A stretch of 64,000 nt of DNA. Origin: Margaritifera margaritifera (taxonomy: Eukaryota; Mollusca; Bivalvia; Unionida; Margaritiferidae). Positions 34,256-46,209 of this stretch are shown in pieces. The stretch is taken from contig JAQPZY010000514.1 in NCBI GenBank assembly GCA_029931535.1, forward strand, positions 144,476 to 208,475, in the 5' to 3' direction. Positions within the stretch are counted from its first letter, which is position 1. Every line of letters starts with the position of its first letter. Under the pieces are notes generated by a model. The model saw only the letters and a list, made by a program, of their open reading frames with translations. It was not told the DNA's origin and ran no database searches. The position numbers and the translations under genes were made by a program.

Positions 34256-34310
<55 letters not shown>
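34256..34310. repeat. (TA)n microsatellite
   Basis: About 26 TA units, followed by TGTATGTATGTATA. Confidence 0.96.
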
Positions 34311-34321
<11 letters not shown>

Positions 34322-34349
34322 ATATACATATCACCATGCAATGTTACAT

Positions 34350-35130
34350 AATCTGTCATTGCAAAAGCTCAACTTGCATCTTTGCTTATTTCCTTATCCA
34401 GCATTTTAAGTTTCATACTTTCATATTTTTCAAGTAAGGTTCGGCATTGCAAAAATAAAATGCGAATCCTAACTATTTTCCCTCTACAATCTGTATTCGT
34501 ATAATCTTGTCAATGAATGAATTCCAGAGCTTTCAGGTGATACATCTGTTTCTATCTTGCATCTTCATTCTGTATTTTTGCTTCTAGATGAAAGTAAATT
34601 AAATATATCGCTCAATATCCTCTTTCAGATTATTTCATTTGTTTCCATCAGAGATACATTTAGCCTATTATACGTTACTATTTTGTGAAATTAAAATTAG
34701 CATGAAATGTACTGCCCTTTTTGACAAGTAATTCTTCTAATTTTTGTTTTGTCTGAATTGTTTTCTTTTGCTTCCTTCATCATGATTTCAATTTGATTTC
34801 ATAACATTACCACATTCTTTATATCTTTGGAAGTGTTTTTTTTTGACGTAACATCTGGCTGACATGTTTATTTTCGCCACAGTTGTAATATGCAATTATC
34901 TCCATATAAAGTACAGGAAATATTACATTTGAATATGTCCTTAAATCAAACCCTTAATTTTAAGTTTTGCCAATCATTTTAGGGGCCTAATATTTACTTT
35001 TGTCACACAACTGTTAAAATAGTGAAAACTCTTCGCAACAAATAGCTCCTCATTATTCGGTCTTTGTAAGTCTTCCAGTTTATATACAACAGAGTCGCAT
35101 AAAATTGCTTGTCAGATTTTAAACATTTCT
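34350..35130 (-). pseudogene. Decayed retroelement-like region with gag-type zinc knuckle
   Basis: The minus strand is A-rich and yields protein-like segments broken by stops. One segment near 34870-34905 reads YYNCGENKHVSQMLRQKK, which resembles the CCHC knuckle of retroelement Gag proteins with the first and last Cys lost. Another, near 34385-34465, reads RIRILFLQCRTLLEKYESMK. No reverse transcriptase motif or LTR was found, so this is only a suggestion of a dead gag fragment. Confidence 0.3.
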
Positions 35131-35316
35131 TCAGAAAATTAGGCAGAGAGCATTTTACAAATATTTGATGTGTATTTTGACATTCAAGCCATCTGGCTTA
35201 TATACAATTATTTTTCTTTAATAGGGTACTCAGTTGTCAGATAACAAAATAATAAATACTATATATTTCATATTTGGATCACTGGCTTTAGTTGAAGGGT
35301 TTATATACATATATAC

Positions 35317-35672
35317 ATTTAAACAGACTATACAGGTTTGTAAACTGTTTCCAGTTCACTGCGTTCATTTAATTATATGGTATTTAAAGAGACTATACAG
35401 GTTTGTAAACTGTTTCCAGTTCACTGCGTTCATTTAATTATATGGTATTTAAACAGACTATACAAGTTTGTAAACTGTTTCCAGTTCACTGCGTTCATTT
35501 AATTATATGGTATTTAAACAGACTATACAGGTTTGTAAACTGTTTCCAGTTCACTGCGTTCATTTAATTATATGGTATTTAAAGAGACTATACAGGTTTG
35601 TAAACTGTTTCCAGTTCACTGCGTTCATTTAATTATATGGTATTTAAACAGACTATACAGGTTTGTAAACCT
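35317..35672 (+). repeat. 65 bp minisatellite, ~5.5 units
   Basis: Nearly identical units containing AAACAGACTATACAGGTTTG and CCAGTTCACTGCGTTCATTT. Alternating AAACAGAC and AAAGAGAC variants suggest unit-pair amplification. Confidence 0.95.
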
Positions 35673-35794
35673 CGGATCAAAGGAAACCCATATACAGTAC
35701 ATATATATAGTCTACTGATACCGAAAGGCACATCAGTATAATTGTGTGGGTAAATCTGAGATAAATAACTGATTTTGAAAGAAGTATATATATT

Positions 35795-35801
<7 letters not shown>

Positions 35802-35890
<89 letters not shown>
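35802..35890. repeat. Compound (TA)n(TG)n microsatellite
   Basis: (TA)n to about 35855, then (TG)n to about 35888. Confidence 0.97.
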
Positions 35891-35892
<2 letters not shown>

Positions 35893-35899
35893 TAATTGC

Positions 35900-36750
35900 T
35901 GCCAAGTGGAGACCAGATGTTGAATACACACCAACAAATGGGGACTTAAAAAGCAAGTGAGGACCCGATTCAAGTCTTCACTTGTCAAAATGAGAATTTC
36001 GGCTAATTTTGTATGTTTCTTGAAGAAAAAATGAAAATTTGGACTGTCTCAGTTGGCGGCACTTTTAAGACGTGTGTAAGCCCGGGTTTACACAAATTAC
36101 TCTAACCGCTATATTTTCGATACACAGTCTCTTCACACTCCACCGTTCACGCATGCGCGAAAGTGATAATGCTTCGACGCATGGGCTGTTGGATACTGGA
36201 CAATACTTTGCTGGAGAAGTTGACGAGGTGGGAAAAAATGAAGTAGCATGCACTGGAGACACTCGTGAGTTCAATTCAGAATTTTTTTAAAAGAAATAAT
36301 GGGATTTTTGTGGAGTGTTATTTGTGCTCTATTTCATTTAGCAGTCCATTTATTGAGGTAGGATGCAACTGACGTTTTCGTTGATATGTTACAACTCGCA
36401 AGAAATTCAAAATGGCGCATACGATTCAACCAAAAAAATGCAACATAATGATAATGCAAATGACAAGAAAAAAAATGCCAAAAAGCCAGTATATATGTCA
36501 TATTCATTGGAAGATACTATTTTAGAAAACCTCAGTCAAATACAATTTTTAGGGGACAGGGGTCACATAATCACTACTGATAAGTGATCAGAAATGGAAC
36601 ATTCAAATAGCAATTACCAGTTCATTTTACTTTTAGTTTTGACTTGTACAAACCACATAGCTTTGTCAAATTGTGGTCAGTACCTCATCTATCAAAAGAA
36701 GTCTTCAGTATCTCCATAATCTTGTCTTCATAAATAATAACTGAATTAAT
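35900..36750. other. Unannotated stretch with overlapping short ORFs
   Basis: Overlapping frames on both strands at 36065-36290 and one at 36363-36587 have no recognisable motif. Slightly less AT-rich than its surroundings. Confidence 0.4.
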
Positions 36751-36758
36751 TACTACAA

Positions 36759-36870
<112 letters not shown>

Positions 36871-37168
36871 GGAGAGACAGACAGATGGATATTAAGCATT
36901 TTAAGAGAAAATAAGTTTACTTGCTTTATCCTTGCCAAAATAAGCAACAGGAAGTTGTGCTATGAAACCTGTGGAAATTTACTGACCAGTCAATTATTTA
37001 AAGTTGAAATCAGGACTAAAGTATAATACACAATCTCACTTTTTCCACCACTGGAGATTTACAATTTTCTCTTAGAGGACGCTGCATCTGTGATATATAA
37101 CCGACAATTTCGATTTTTGACGAGTCAACGATGTCAGTTGGATTGAACAGGGTTCGGTCATCATGTGT

Positions 37169-37169
37169 G

Positions 37170-37215
<46 letters not shown>
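37169..37215. repeat. (GA)n microsatellite
   Basis: About 22 GA units. Confidence 0.96.
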
Positions 37216-37216
<1 letters not shown>

Positions 37217-39820
37217 ACGTGTGTATACTAGTATTACAAATGCAAGTAAATTACCCCTACCACATTTTTTAGTCGTAAATTATCAGATCCTCTTTTTTAT
37301 ACAACTTTAATCGACGGCTTTCGTTTAATGTAATTCATACTGCCCTCGATTAAAGACAAAGTTAAGTCCATCACGTGCTGCGAAGTAGGTATGATGGGAC
37401 AATTTAATCTTGTCAATAAACACGTTATGTCTTTGATCAATCTGTAAAATGCTATTCAAATACGTAGATCTTTGGACAACACACACTAATACAATTCATA
37501 CAGATACATAGATTAGAAAGTATTTGTGTATTTTTCATATCAAAGGAACTTATCTATTTCCCCATTTTCTATTTTTGTTTTATATGACGATGATATTTCT
37601 GAAAATTATTTAATCAAAATACGTGTACACAAATTAAGTAGATACCAAAATACAGATGCAATCCGAGGGATGTAGACTTACATGTAACGGGTACATCCAA
37701 ACTATTATCGCCAGTGAGATGTGTCAGTGCGACGTCACTGGAAGAGAAAGGGAGTTAATACAATATGTTTCGAAGTACCTGGATAGAGTCAACATGACGT
37801 GGTTCTGTGATAATTAAACTTTGGCTCATATCTTGATTATCTGGTTAGAAAAACTGTAGAAAATTCGGGCAATAGCTTAGAATAGACCTATCGACATCTC
37901 CGCCCACAAACACCAAATAGACCAATAAAATCTATTTCTTTGGTTGCACATTATCATTACAACCAACTGACTCTAAAAGACTAGGCATGGCCACACATCG
38001 TGACGTTGTTTGTGTAAGGATTAATATCGTGGTTACAGCTCGTTGAATATAAACTAACTGCTAAATTTGTATTTGATTAGATACAAACAACTGTAGTCAT
38101 TGTAAGGGCAATGTATTTTTTAAATTGTTTGAAACTTAAATCACTCATGCTGAAAACAAGGCTGGTATTGTATTTGTAACACATTAAGTATGCGAAAAGA
38201 ATACGATGTTGAATTTTCCTTTCCTTTTACCGAAGAAGAACGACCTTGAAAAATGTATCAAGGAGATAACATTGTGTGATTTTTTTTACAGGGAAATAAA
38301 TTTGTTTCTTCAAAAACAAAGTTATTGTATACTGATCATTCGAATACTTTCTTCAAAAACACAATGAGTGCATGTTGTGATCAATGTTTTACAAATACCG
38401 TGCAGTATTAAAACTTTTCCATGATATTATATAATGACTATTTTTATATCTTTTTACCTTCTACCTATCCATGGATGGATGAATAAATGGATGGATTTTG
38501 TTAAAACAGCGATATCATAAAGGGGGTCATCCAGCTTCACACCTGCCAGATAAACTGTTTTCTGTTGACCTAATCTGTGAAATAACACGCATTTTTCTGC
38601 AAGTAAGTTTGCACCAATCGATACTTTTCATTATCTCGTTGATTTGTGTCAGTACGAATTTAAATATTTGGCGGAATGAAAGATGGACACAGAAAAGTCG
38701 GAAACGTCCTTATACTGTCGAGAGTCCAATTAAATTCAATAGCTTTTAATGCATTCTTTTTTGTAAACTTCTTTCAGCGGAATTTGGGGGTGTTAATACC
38801 CCCATTCCTGAATTTACAGATTTTGTGCCATATGATGATTTCAATATAAAAACTAATAATAACAGCCTCTCATGGCCATGCACCTGGAATCAGTACCAAA
38901 TCGTTACCAAAGAGAAATACATCTTTGGCCAGATAACCAAGCCCGCGGAACGAAGACCTTCTGCTTCGCAAAAAATAATATCAATTTTAGATATTCAAGC
39001 TGTGAATGTGCAGGGCTTTACGTCACAAATTTATAGCTGAGAAATATCTAATTTTATATTTAGTTGGCTTGTGTTGTCCATTTTTTTAATTTTTCTTTTC
39101 AGAGCGGGTTGTTTGAATTGTATTTCCGAGCACTTTGAAAAATTATTGAATTTCGATTTCACATTAGAGAGGAAAGAGGGGATACAAGAGGTTGCATGGT
39201 TAATATACGAGATGCCTACACGTTGTTGGAAGTAATTTAATTATTGAAGAATTTTCCTACAATGATTGGCTCACACAAATGATGTGTGCCCTTTGTCCGA
39301 TTGTAAACATCTTCTAACGCTCGACCCTTGTGTGACTTTACCCATACATAAACAATATTATTTATAACCGTTGTTGTATGACATGATTTGGGATGGGTGA
39401 AAGACGATATATGTGGGGTATAATTAAAGTCTCTAAGTTTGTACACCATCAAAGGTCGTTCCTGTGGGTAAACACCTTTTAACCATGCATGATTCAAACA
39501 TGTATAGGTCTACACAGATCTGATGATCCACTGTTTTCCAACATAGGCGTGTCAATGTTTTTATCAACAAGGGATTTAGGCTGAAAACAGTATACAAACA
39601 AGAATTCACTCCTGTTGCATTATAAAACTGATTTTCACAAAACTGTATATTTAATGAGCATAATAATGTATTTATAGGAATAATGACGACCGTTGTATTA
39701 GGAACATTTGCACGACTCTATCTAAGGCAAGTGTCTGCACGTGCATAAGAGTGCATTGTGTATACGTGCAGTAAAACTGTCCACCCTTTATCTAGATGAT
39801 TCCATGTTTTGTTGATATAT
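37216..39820. other. Unannotated stretch
   Basis: No gene supported. Short frames (38498-38749, 38825-39040, 39237-39497) lack motifs and context. Confidence 0.45.
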
Positions 39821-39822
39821 AG

Positions 39823-39972
39823 AGGATCTCAAATGGGTAATGATTTTATATTGAATTTATGAAATATGTTTAATAATTTCCATATTTTTGCGAGCTTAGG
39901 CGAGCAAAAGCTGGAAATTATTCAACGAGTTTCATAAATTTAGTATTAAAGCATTACCTATTTGAGGTTCTG
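39823..39972. mobile_element. Foldback/MITE-like inverted repeat
   Basis: The left half reads TCTCAAATGGGTAATG, then TTTATGAAA, then AATAATTTCCA. The right half carries the complements in mirror order: TGGAAATTATT, TTTCATAAA, and GCATTACCTATTTGAGG. The whole ~150 bp can fold, with a GCGAGCTTAGGCGAGC loop. No coding capacity; the target-site duplication is unclear. Confidence 0.7.
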
Positions 39973-40169
39973 TTTATCACATAGTCTTGATTTTAGTGGA
40001 TAGAGTTTAGATGGAAAGAAGAACAAATGATTTTCGGCATTTTATTTTATTCTGACTAAGACGCTGCACCTTTCAATTCTTGCGCGTGAAAAAATAATCC
40101 AAGATGCGAGTTGCAGCAATATAACACAATTCTATAACCAGTAACATTTAAAATAGATAGTTTTACAAA

Positions 40170-40331
40170 TTACAATTCAAAGAGTAACTGTCCTTCCAAA
40201 TCAATAGAACATCTTACACGGACACCTTCATTTTTCAAACACTGGATCTCCGATAGAAATTCCTGTGTGATGTCACAAAGGAATTTCACTTGGGTCAGGT
40301 CAGCTGGAGTAGTATGATGCGCCATAAACAT
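40170..40331 (-). other. Coding-like 53-codon ORF
   Basis: Reads MFMAHHTTPADLTQVKFLCD, continues with an amphipathic helix-like ITQEFLSEIQCLKNEG, then VRVRCSIDLEGQLLFEL and TAA. The composition is protein-like and unlike the low-complexity frames elsewhere. A phase-consistent acceptor (TTTGTAAACAG) lies about 20 bases upstream of the ATG, so it could be a terminal exon. I do not recognise the family. It overlaps a 103-codon plus-strand frame (40330-40641) only marginally. Confidence 0.35.
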
Positions 40332-40495
40332 GGATTTCGATGAGACTGTTTACAAAGTTTCCACTGAAAAGTGTGTATATTCCACTAAGGACATTCACCA
40401 CCGATGCAGTGTTGGATACGGCAGAAATAATAGCACTCCATTTGTTGGATATTCGTGTGAATGGATGATTACTGGATGCAGCAATTGTACTAAAT

Positions 40496-40770
40496 CTAGA
40501 CTAGAGGTGTTGCTGAGTATAGTGATTCCAAATTTAATGTTTTGTGACCGGAGATATGCATTATTTGATTTGGAAGAATGCTATGATTCGATAACATCCT
40601 ATCAGTTGGAAGACCAGCATTTGTCGACATTCTTTTCATAAGAGAGGTGAGTTTATTTGCTCCTATAGGCTGTCCTGTGGGTGGGGTGAAAGATCTATAC
40701 CGCGTAGTAGCAGCAATGTACTCATGGTCTAGTTTTAGTTTGGCATTTCGAGAATGAATTCTACATAGGG
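40496..40770 (-). pseudogene. Crypton-like tyrosine recombinase (DUF3504-type) fragment
   Basis: The minus-strand frame reads GQPIGANKLTSLMKRMSTNA, then GLPTDRMLSNHSI, then IMHISGHKTLNLESLYS. This matches the order of motifs in Crypton-derived tyrosine recombinase domains: (P/R)xGxNxL, helix with AGL, NHSxR, then ISGHKN and a Tyr-containing helix. The segment between NHSI and IMHISGHK is too short and the catalytic Arg after NHS is missing, so an internal deletion is likely. It stops at 40496 and is a dead fragment. Confidence 0.68.
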
Positions 40771-41472
40771 TAAATTGGCCATGTTCCGAAATACGTAATC
40801 ACCACTGTGTGTTTTGTGATAGTCGAGCGTTTTTCTTTCTTTCTTTTTGTTCCCTCTGTCCATTGGGCTACCGATTGGAAAGACGGTAGCCATATTGTTG
40901 ATAGTAATAGTGAGAACAAAGAGGTTCCAGAAGGCGGGGCAAGGAATAGTGAGAATACTGCGCAAAAATTTCATTGTTTATTTTGACCAATCAGATTCAC
41001 AGAAAGTGATATGTTAACGTGTTGACATATCAAAAATATTAAACCTCAAACACTGTATGTAAAGTGTACCAACTATGTGATGAAAATATAATTTTTTTAA
41101 CAGAACCCGGATGTGTCATCAGATCCTTGTTGACCTATCATACGAACAGCTATCTGTTTACTGACCGCAAAGCCTTCAGTTCCAGATGTTTACGAAGCGT
41201 GTCGCTGTCACATTTTAATGGTTCGGCCTTGGAATGGATATCGCGGCGAGCACACAGGTGGCTAATTAAACTGTTACAAAATATAGTCCATTTGATTCTT
41301 ATAATGACATTTTTTATTCTTCGAGTTTTATCAAAATTAATTTATTTTGCAAACCTTCAAAATTTGCATAGTAATTGTTACCGGTGTGTGTAACGTCCCA
41401 TGAATTTTGGGAGTTTTCCACCATTTACAGGATAGTTTTTTCTTTGTTGTCTATATTTTGCATAGCAATTTG

Positions 41473-41476
<4 letters not shown>

Positions 41477-41520
<44 letters not shown>
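41477..41520. repeat. (TC)n microsatellite
   Basis: About 22 CT units; read on the minus strand it generates an Arg-Glu repeat at the end of the 41425-41940 frame. Confidence 0.97.
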
Positions 41521-41525
<5 letters not shown>

Positions 41526-41814
41526 AGGTGATGTCCACTTCTTCAACATCCAATTCTGATCTCATATGAACAGGAATATGGCTTTGTACTGTGGTCATTA
41601 ATGTAGGTAAACACATGTTGCTTGTGCGTTCCTGTACTTGTAGGATAATTATTTCCAAATAGATAAAAGCATATGATACTCTAAACATGTTAAAATTAAA
41701 GTTAATGAAACATACTTTTATGATTTGCATGTGTAAATCAATCTGGGAAAATACAGTAAATATTGATAATGAAAAAGAAAAAGAGAAATTTAGCAAATTG
41801 AAAATTTCTGCATA

Positions 41815-41940
41815 GACTTTTACTTTGACATAATTCATTAACTGTTTGTCCTGCGTGACCAGTTCATGACATGGTGGCTTGCCATCAATGCAGGTCAGTT
41901 CCAGGTGAAGGTTAGTAAACAATATCGTCAATAGGAACAT
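41815..41940 (-). other. Possible signal-peptide exon
   Basis: A minus-strand frame starts MFLLTILFTNLHLELTCIDG, a hydrophobic leader of signal-peptide type, followed by KPPCHELVTQDKQLMNYV. A GTAAAAG donor-like site follows after codon ~38. Beyond it the frame degenerates into low-complexity sequence and a microsatellite. Without a second exon this remains speculative. Confidence 0.25.
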
Positions 41941-42066
41941 CTTCGGCCTGTTCCGTCAAGTCAAGAAAGAAACCTCGGGTGTAATTCGACGACATTGAGA
42001 ACTATGTTCGGAACTACTTTTGTTAACCTGGCACATTTTGTTGGCGGAAGTAGACAAAGTCACAAT

Positions 42067-42216
42067 CGGAACTTTATCGGCCTTTTCTGTCGTAACATAG
42101 GTGGTGCACTCCGCCAGGGGCGAATGACCAAACCCATCAAACGGAACAATTTTTGGCCTTTTCGTCGCAACATACGTGGTGCACTCCGCCGGAGGTGAAT
42201 CACCAAACCCATAAAA
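42067..42216 (+). repeat. Two tandem ~75 bp units
   Basis: Both contain CGGAAC, a GGCCTTTTC(T)GTCG core, then GGTGGTGCACTCCGCC or CGTGGTGCACTCCGCC, and CACCAAACCCATAAA-like ends. More GC-rich than their surroundings. Confidence 0.85.
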
Positions 42217-42353
42217 TTTATTGGTATTCCTACAACTACATGCGAGTTTATTTCTCGACTAGACGAAATTAGCCGAGCGATCGTGTGTATACAGCTGCAT
42301 GGGGTCAAATTTGGTTGCATATGGAACAGCAGTCATCCCACGTAAAAGGTTTA

Positions 42354-42600
42354 TGTGCCCATTTTGGTCATTACACCATATATCTGTCCATATGATTTCA
42401 AATTAGCGCAGCAGAAACAAAACATTATAATTAATTCTAACGGACACGAGAGATTACATTATTGTAATTACAAATAGGTAAAACTATTTAATTCACTTCC
42501 ACTAGAACAAGCAATTTATGTTGTTGTTTTGTTTTTTGTTCTTTTTTTTGTTGTTGGTTTTGTTGTTTGTTTGTTTGTTTGTTTTTAGTTTCCAAAACTT
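42354..42600 (+). repeat. Dispersed repeat, relative at 15499-15665
   Basis: Shares GGTCATTACACCATATATCT and TGTAATTACAAATAGG with the other copy. The 3' end here is extended by a (TTTG)n-like run at 42540-42590. Confidence 0.6.
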
Positions 42601-43416
42601 TACTAAACAAAATACAAAGTCCAAAACATTTTAAAGATAGTTGAAACAACTCTTCACACCAATAGTGGTCATATATTCAAACCATAGTGGTCACTATGTT
42701 AATGGTGAGTAACCTCAACTTTACAATTACATATTTAAAGGTTAATTCAAAACTGAATGTGAATCTGTTGGACTTGGACAATTTTGAGGGAAGATTTGGA
42801 AAACAAACAAAAAAAAAAAAAAACAACAACAAAAAATTCCTTCTTTTCGTGGCAATTGTTTCAATATTTGTATATATTTGTAATTACATTAATGTAATAT
42901 AGGTACTCCTATCAGTTAGATAAATTATAATGGATAGTTTCTGTTGTACTCTTTTGAAGTCATAGCCAAAATACATGTTTAATGACCAAAACTGGTACAT
43001 AAACTTTAAGGGATGCATTTTTTTTTCAATTTAGATAGAGATGACAAAGAATTTTAAAAAATAATTTATGCATAAAAAAACTTCGAAATTTCTTGCGTAA
43101 TTATATACACACATAAGAAGAAGTTTTGTCATATTAATACTTTGCTTAAGTTGGTAGATTTAGAGCAAAAGTGAGGGGGCGGAGGAGGGGGGGGCGGTGA
43201 AAACGAGTTGTAATAGAAACAAAAAAGGCTATACCATGAACCGGACCACGACATGGGGATTCCGCAAATGTACAAACATCTTTGATATTATTTATATTGT
43301 GTTACTGTAAATAAAAGACTGAGATTAAAGCAATAGCGTTTCCTGTGTATAATATTTTCTGCGGTGTAGATCATCGACTATTCAGTTTAATTGTACTGTA
43401 CTGTTTTATGTCTTTC

Positions 43417-43419
<3 letters not shown>

Positions 43420-43448
<29 letters not shown>

Positions 43449-43508
43449 TGTATGTATGTATGTATGTATGTATGTATGTATGTATGTATGTATGCATGTA
43501 TGTATGTA
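43420..43508. repeat. (TATG)n microsatellite
   Basis: About 22 units with one TGCA interruption near 43494. It directly abuts the terminal-inverted-repeat element at 43511. Confidence 0.97.
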
Positions 43509-43510
43509 AA

Positions 43511-43706
43511 ATCAGAAATATTCGTGAGGATAAAATTTCGTGATATACAAGTTACGGGACAATTTCGTGGGTAAATAATATCGTGGGGTCACACTGCTCA
43601 CCTAGCTAACTAATCTGCAAGACTATTTTTCATGGTGGACTTAATTTCGTGAATATTAGTTAGTCACGAAGAAAACGAAATAAACTCCTACACGAATATT
43701 TCTGAT
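43511..43706. mobile_element. ~196 bp MITE-like element beside a microsatellite
   Basis: Perfect 16 bp inverted ends: ATCAGAAATATTCGTG at 43511-43526 and CACGAATATTTCTGAT at 43691-43706, with weaker symmetry inward. Internal motifs ATTTCGTGA recur in both orientations. No ORF. Confidence 0.72.
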
Positions 43707-43734
43707 CGTACAGTATTTACTGACACAAAACTTG

Positions 43735-44245
43735 GTAACGGCGCGGTTACATAACAAGTTTCCTATTATTCAAGTTAATCAAACATTTTGTCAGGGGAAG
43801 TAGGCCGGCGGCCAGAACCTGGCAAAGGCGCAGTTATAAAACAGTTCCCCAGTGTTTCGAGCTAATCAAGTTTTTTTGTCAGGGGAGTAGGCCAGGGGCC
43901 AGGACATGATAACGGAGCAGTTATAAAAAGTTTCCCAATGTTTCGAACTAATCAAGTTTTTGTCTGGGGAGTAGGCCAGTGGCCAGGACATGATAACGGA
44001 CCAGTTACAAAATAGTTTCCCAATGTTTCGAACTAATGAAGCAATTTGTCAGGGGAACAGGCCAGCGGCCAGGAAATGGGTCGGAGCAGTTATAAAAAGT
44101 TTCCAAATGTTTCGAGCTAATCAAGTTTTTTGTCAGGGGAAATAGACCAGCTGCCAGGACCTGGTAACGACGCAGTTATAAAACAGTCTCCCAACGTTTC
44201 CAGATAATCAAACACTTTTTCAAGCGAAGTAGGCCAGCGGACGAA
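43735..44245 (+). repeat. ~84 bp minisatellite, six diverged units
   Basis: Units contain AACGG(C/A)GC(A/G)GTTA, AGTTTCCCAATGTTTCGA, CTAATCAAGTTTTTGTC and GGGGAGTAGGCCAGCGGCCA. More GC-rich than its surroundings. Confidence 0.92.
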
Positions 44246-44777
44246 CCCCTCCTCACTTTAGAACAAGGTACAATCTTGAAGATAATTGTCTCAGTGTAAA
44301 GGAAATTAAGGTCTTGGAAATTCTATTAATGTTATAGACTTCGTAATGGAAATGGTCACCATGCTAAATAATGTTTTAAATTCTGGACTCCTAGCAAGGA
44401 CAGCAATCGCAGTTTTTCACTACAAATGCAAGATAATCTTTGTAACACTACAAATTATTTGGCCTGGAATGTACATTGTGTCTATCGTGCCAAATAAAGG
44501 CATATTAATTCAAGATTTAACACAAAAATTGTTGCTAATAATAAAAATATTTTGCATGGACAAGGGCGTGATGCGATCGATTTCAGGACAGATTACCGTC
44601 CTTCAGTAATGATTGTAACAGAACATTTAAATGAATGCAAAGATATGGAATGTCTGACACAGGAAGGAATTATATTCCACTGAGTGTTTCAGCAATAAGA
44701 AAATGAATATCTAGCTTGAGGCGAACAAATTTTAGGTATAGAGAGAAGGACTTCAGAGTCTGTACATGAATGTTGGA
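44246..44777. other. Unannotated stretch
   Basis: An 87-codon plus-strand frame (44346-44609) has a hydrophobic middle but no recognisable motif or exon context. Confidence 0.4.
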
Positions 44778-44848
44778 AGTAAGTATGTATGTATGTATGT
44801 ATGTATGTATGTATGTATGTATGTATGTATGTATGTATGTATGTATGT
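44778..44848. repeat. (ATGT)n microsatellite
   Basis: About 17 units, the same motif as 43420-43508. Confidence 0.97.
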
Positions 44849-45491
44849 TGTTTAAAGCCACGTCGCAATAGTGCCGATTAAAGGTTAAAAATGTAAAGAT
44901 AAAAAATTGCCTAAAAATATTAGAAATTTGATAAGGAGGTTACATATGTGTCTAGGCGTAAGGTTATTTACGGCTTTGTAGACTAAGATGCATTTGTGGT
45001 ATTTTATTCTAACATTTCACTGGAACAGATTGTAAAGTTGGCCATTAATATCAATTTCGCGTTGTTTTTTTTTTTGTTTTTTTGTTTTTTTCTTTCTAGT
45101 TTGCATGTTTTTTTGAGTGTCAAATTTTGAAATTTTGATACACTACCTCAAATGATGCACCGGTTTTCAACAAGAGCTTAAATGTAGTTGTTAAAGAAAA
45201 GTGTTTGAATATTCCTTGGAATGTATGAGGATGTACGTTTTAACAGGGTAATTTTAATTGAAATTATTGAACAAAGCTGATCGATATGAATGTGGCAATT
45301 TAGATTTTTATCTTTAAATACCCAAGAAGTTTTTCAGAAGAAATTTGTATCAGCTGAACACCTTGGATAGATAATTTTAGGTCCGGTTTATCAGGCAGCC
45401 GTTGTTGGGTACCAATTGTCGTACAAGGATTTGTTCGTGGGTTGATTACCATACGATTAGATTTACACTCTTCGGAAACAGAGACTTTTGG

Positions 45492-45845
45492 AGCTTGATT
45501 TCAATATCGTCTGTTGATTTTACAGCTTGATTTCAATATCGTCTGTTGATTTTACAGCTTGATTTCAATATCGTCTGTTGATTTTACAGCTTGATTTCAA
45601 TATCGTCTGTTGATTGTACAGCTTGATTTCAATATCATCTGTTGATTGTACAGCTTGATTTTAATATCGTCTGTTGATTTTACAGCTTGATTTCAATATC
45701 GTCTGTTGATTTTACAGCTTGATTTCAATATCGTCTGTTGATTTTACAGCTTGATTTCAATATCGTCTGTTGATTTTACAGCTTGATTTCAATATCGTCT
45801 GTTGATTTTACAGCTTGATTTCAATATCGTCTGTTGATTTTACAG
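45492..45845 (+). repeat. 32 bp minisatellite, 11 units
   Basis: The unit is AGCTTGATTTCAATATCGTC followed by TGTTGATTTTAC, almost invariant. Each unit junction reads TTGATTTTACAG, which looks like a 3' splice acceptor. Confidence 0.97.
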
Positions 45846-46019
45846 AGGTATGAATAGTTGTGTCACTGGCGAAAAGGTCAGTGTTTCATGACGCAACATC
45901 GAATAGGAAATTATTTATATAAATTAGAAATAAAATAGAACCTAAATTAGACAACTAATAATCATATTTTTCTTTCTTCATTGCAATTTCCATTAATCTG
46001 ATTGGCCAGGCCGTTTACA

Positions 46020-46023
<4 letters not shown>

Positions 46024-46107
<84 letters not shown>

Positions 46108-46108
46108 C
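46024..46108. repeat. Compound (TA)n(GA)n microsatellite
   Basis: (TA)n to about 46081, then (GA)n. A separate (TC)n run follows at 46185-46206. Confidence 0.97.
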
Positions 46109-46209
46109 TTTTTATCAACCCAAATTGATTTAAATGTGAGTGTTTTATCCCTTCGTGCATTGATGAGATCCATATACAATGGCGACTCTCTCTCTCTCTC
46201 TCTCTCATG

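Noticed and set aside
40330..40641. 103-codon plus-strand Cys-containing ORF
   Set aside because: Most of it is antisense to the Crypton-like fragment, whose motifs are specific; the plus frame has no recognised domain.
40735..40974. 79-codon minus-strand ORF ending PYVEFILEMPN
   Set aside because: It ends where the recombinase frame begins in another phase and shows no motif; possibly a decayed upstream part of that element but not supportable.
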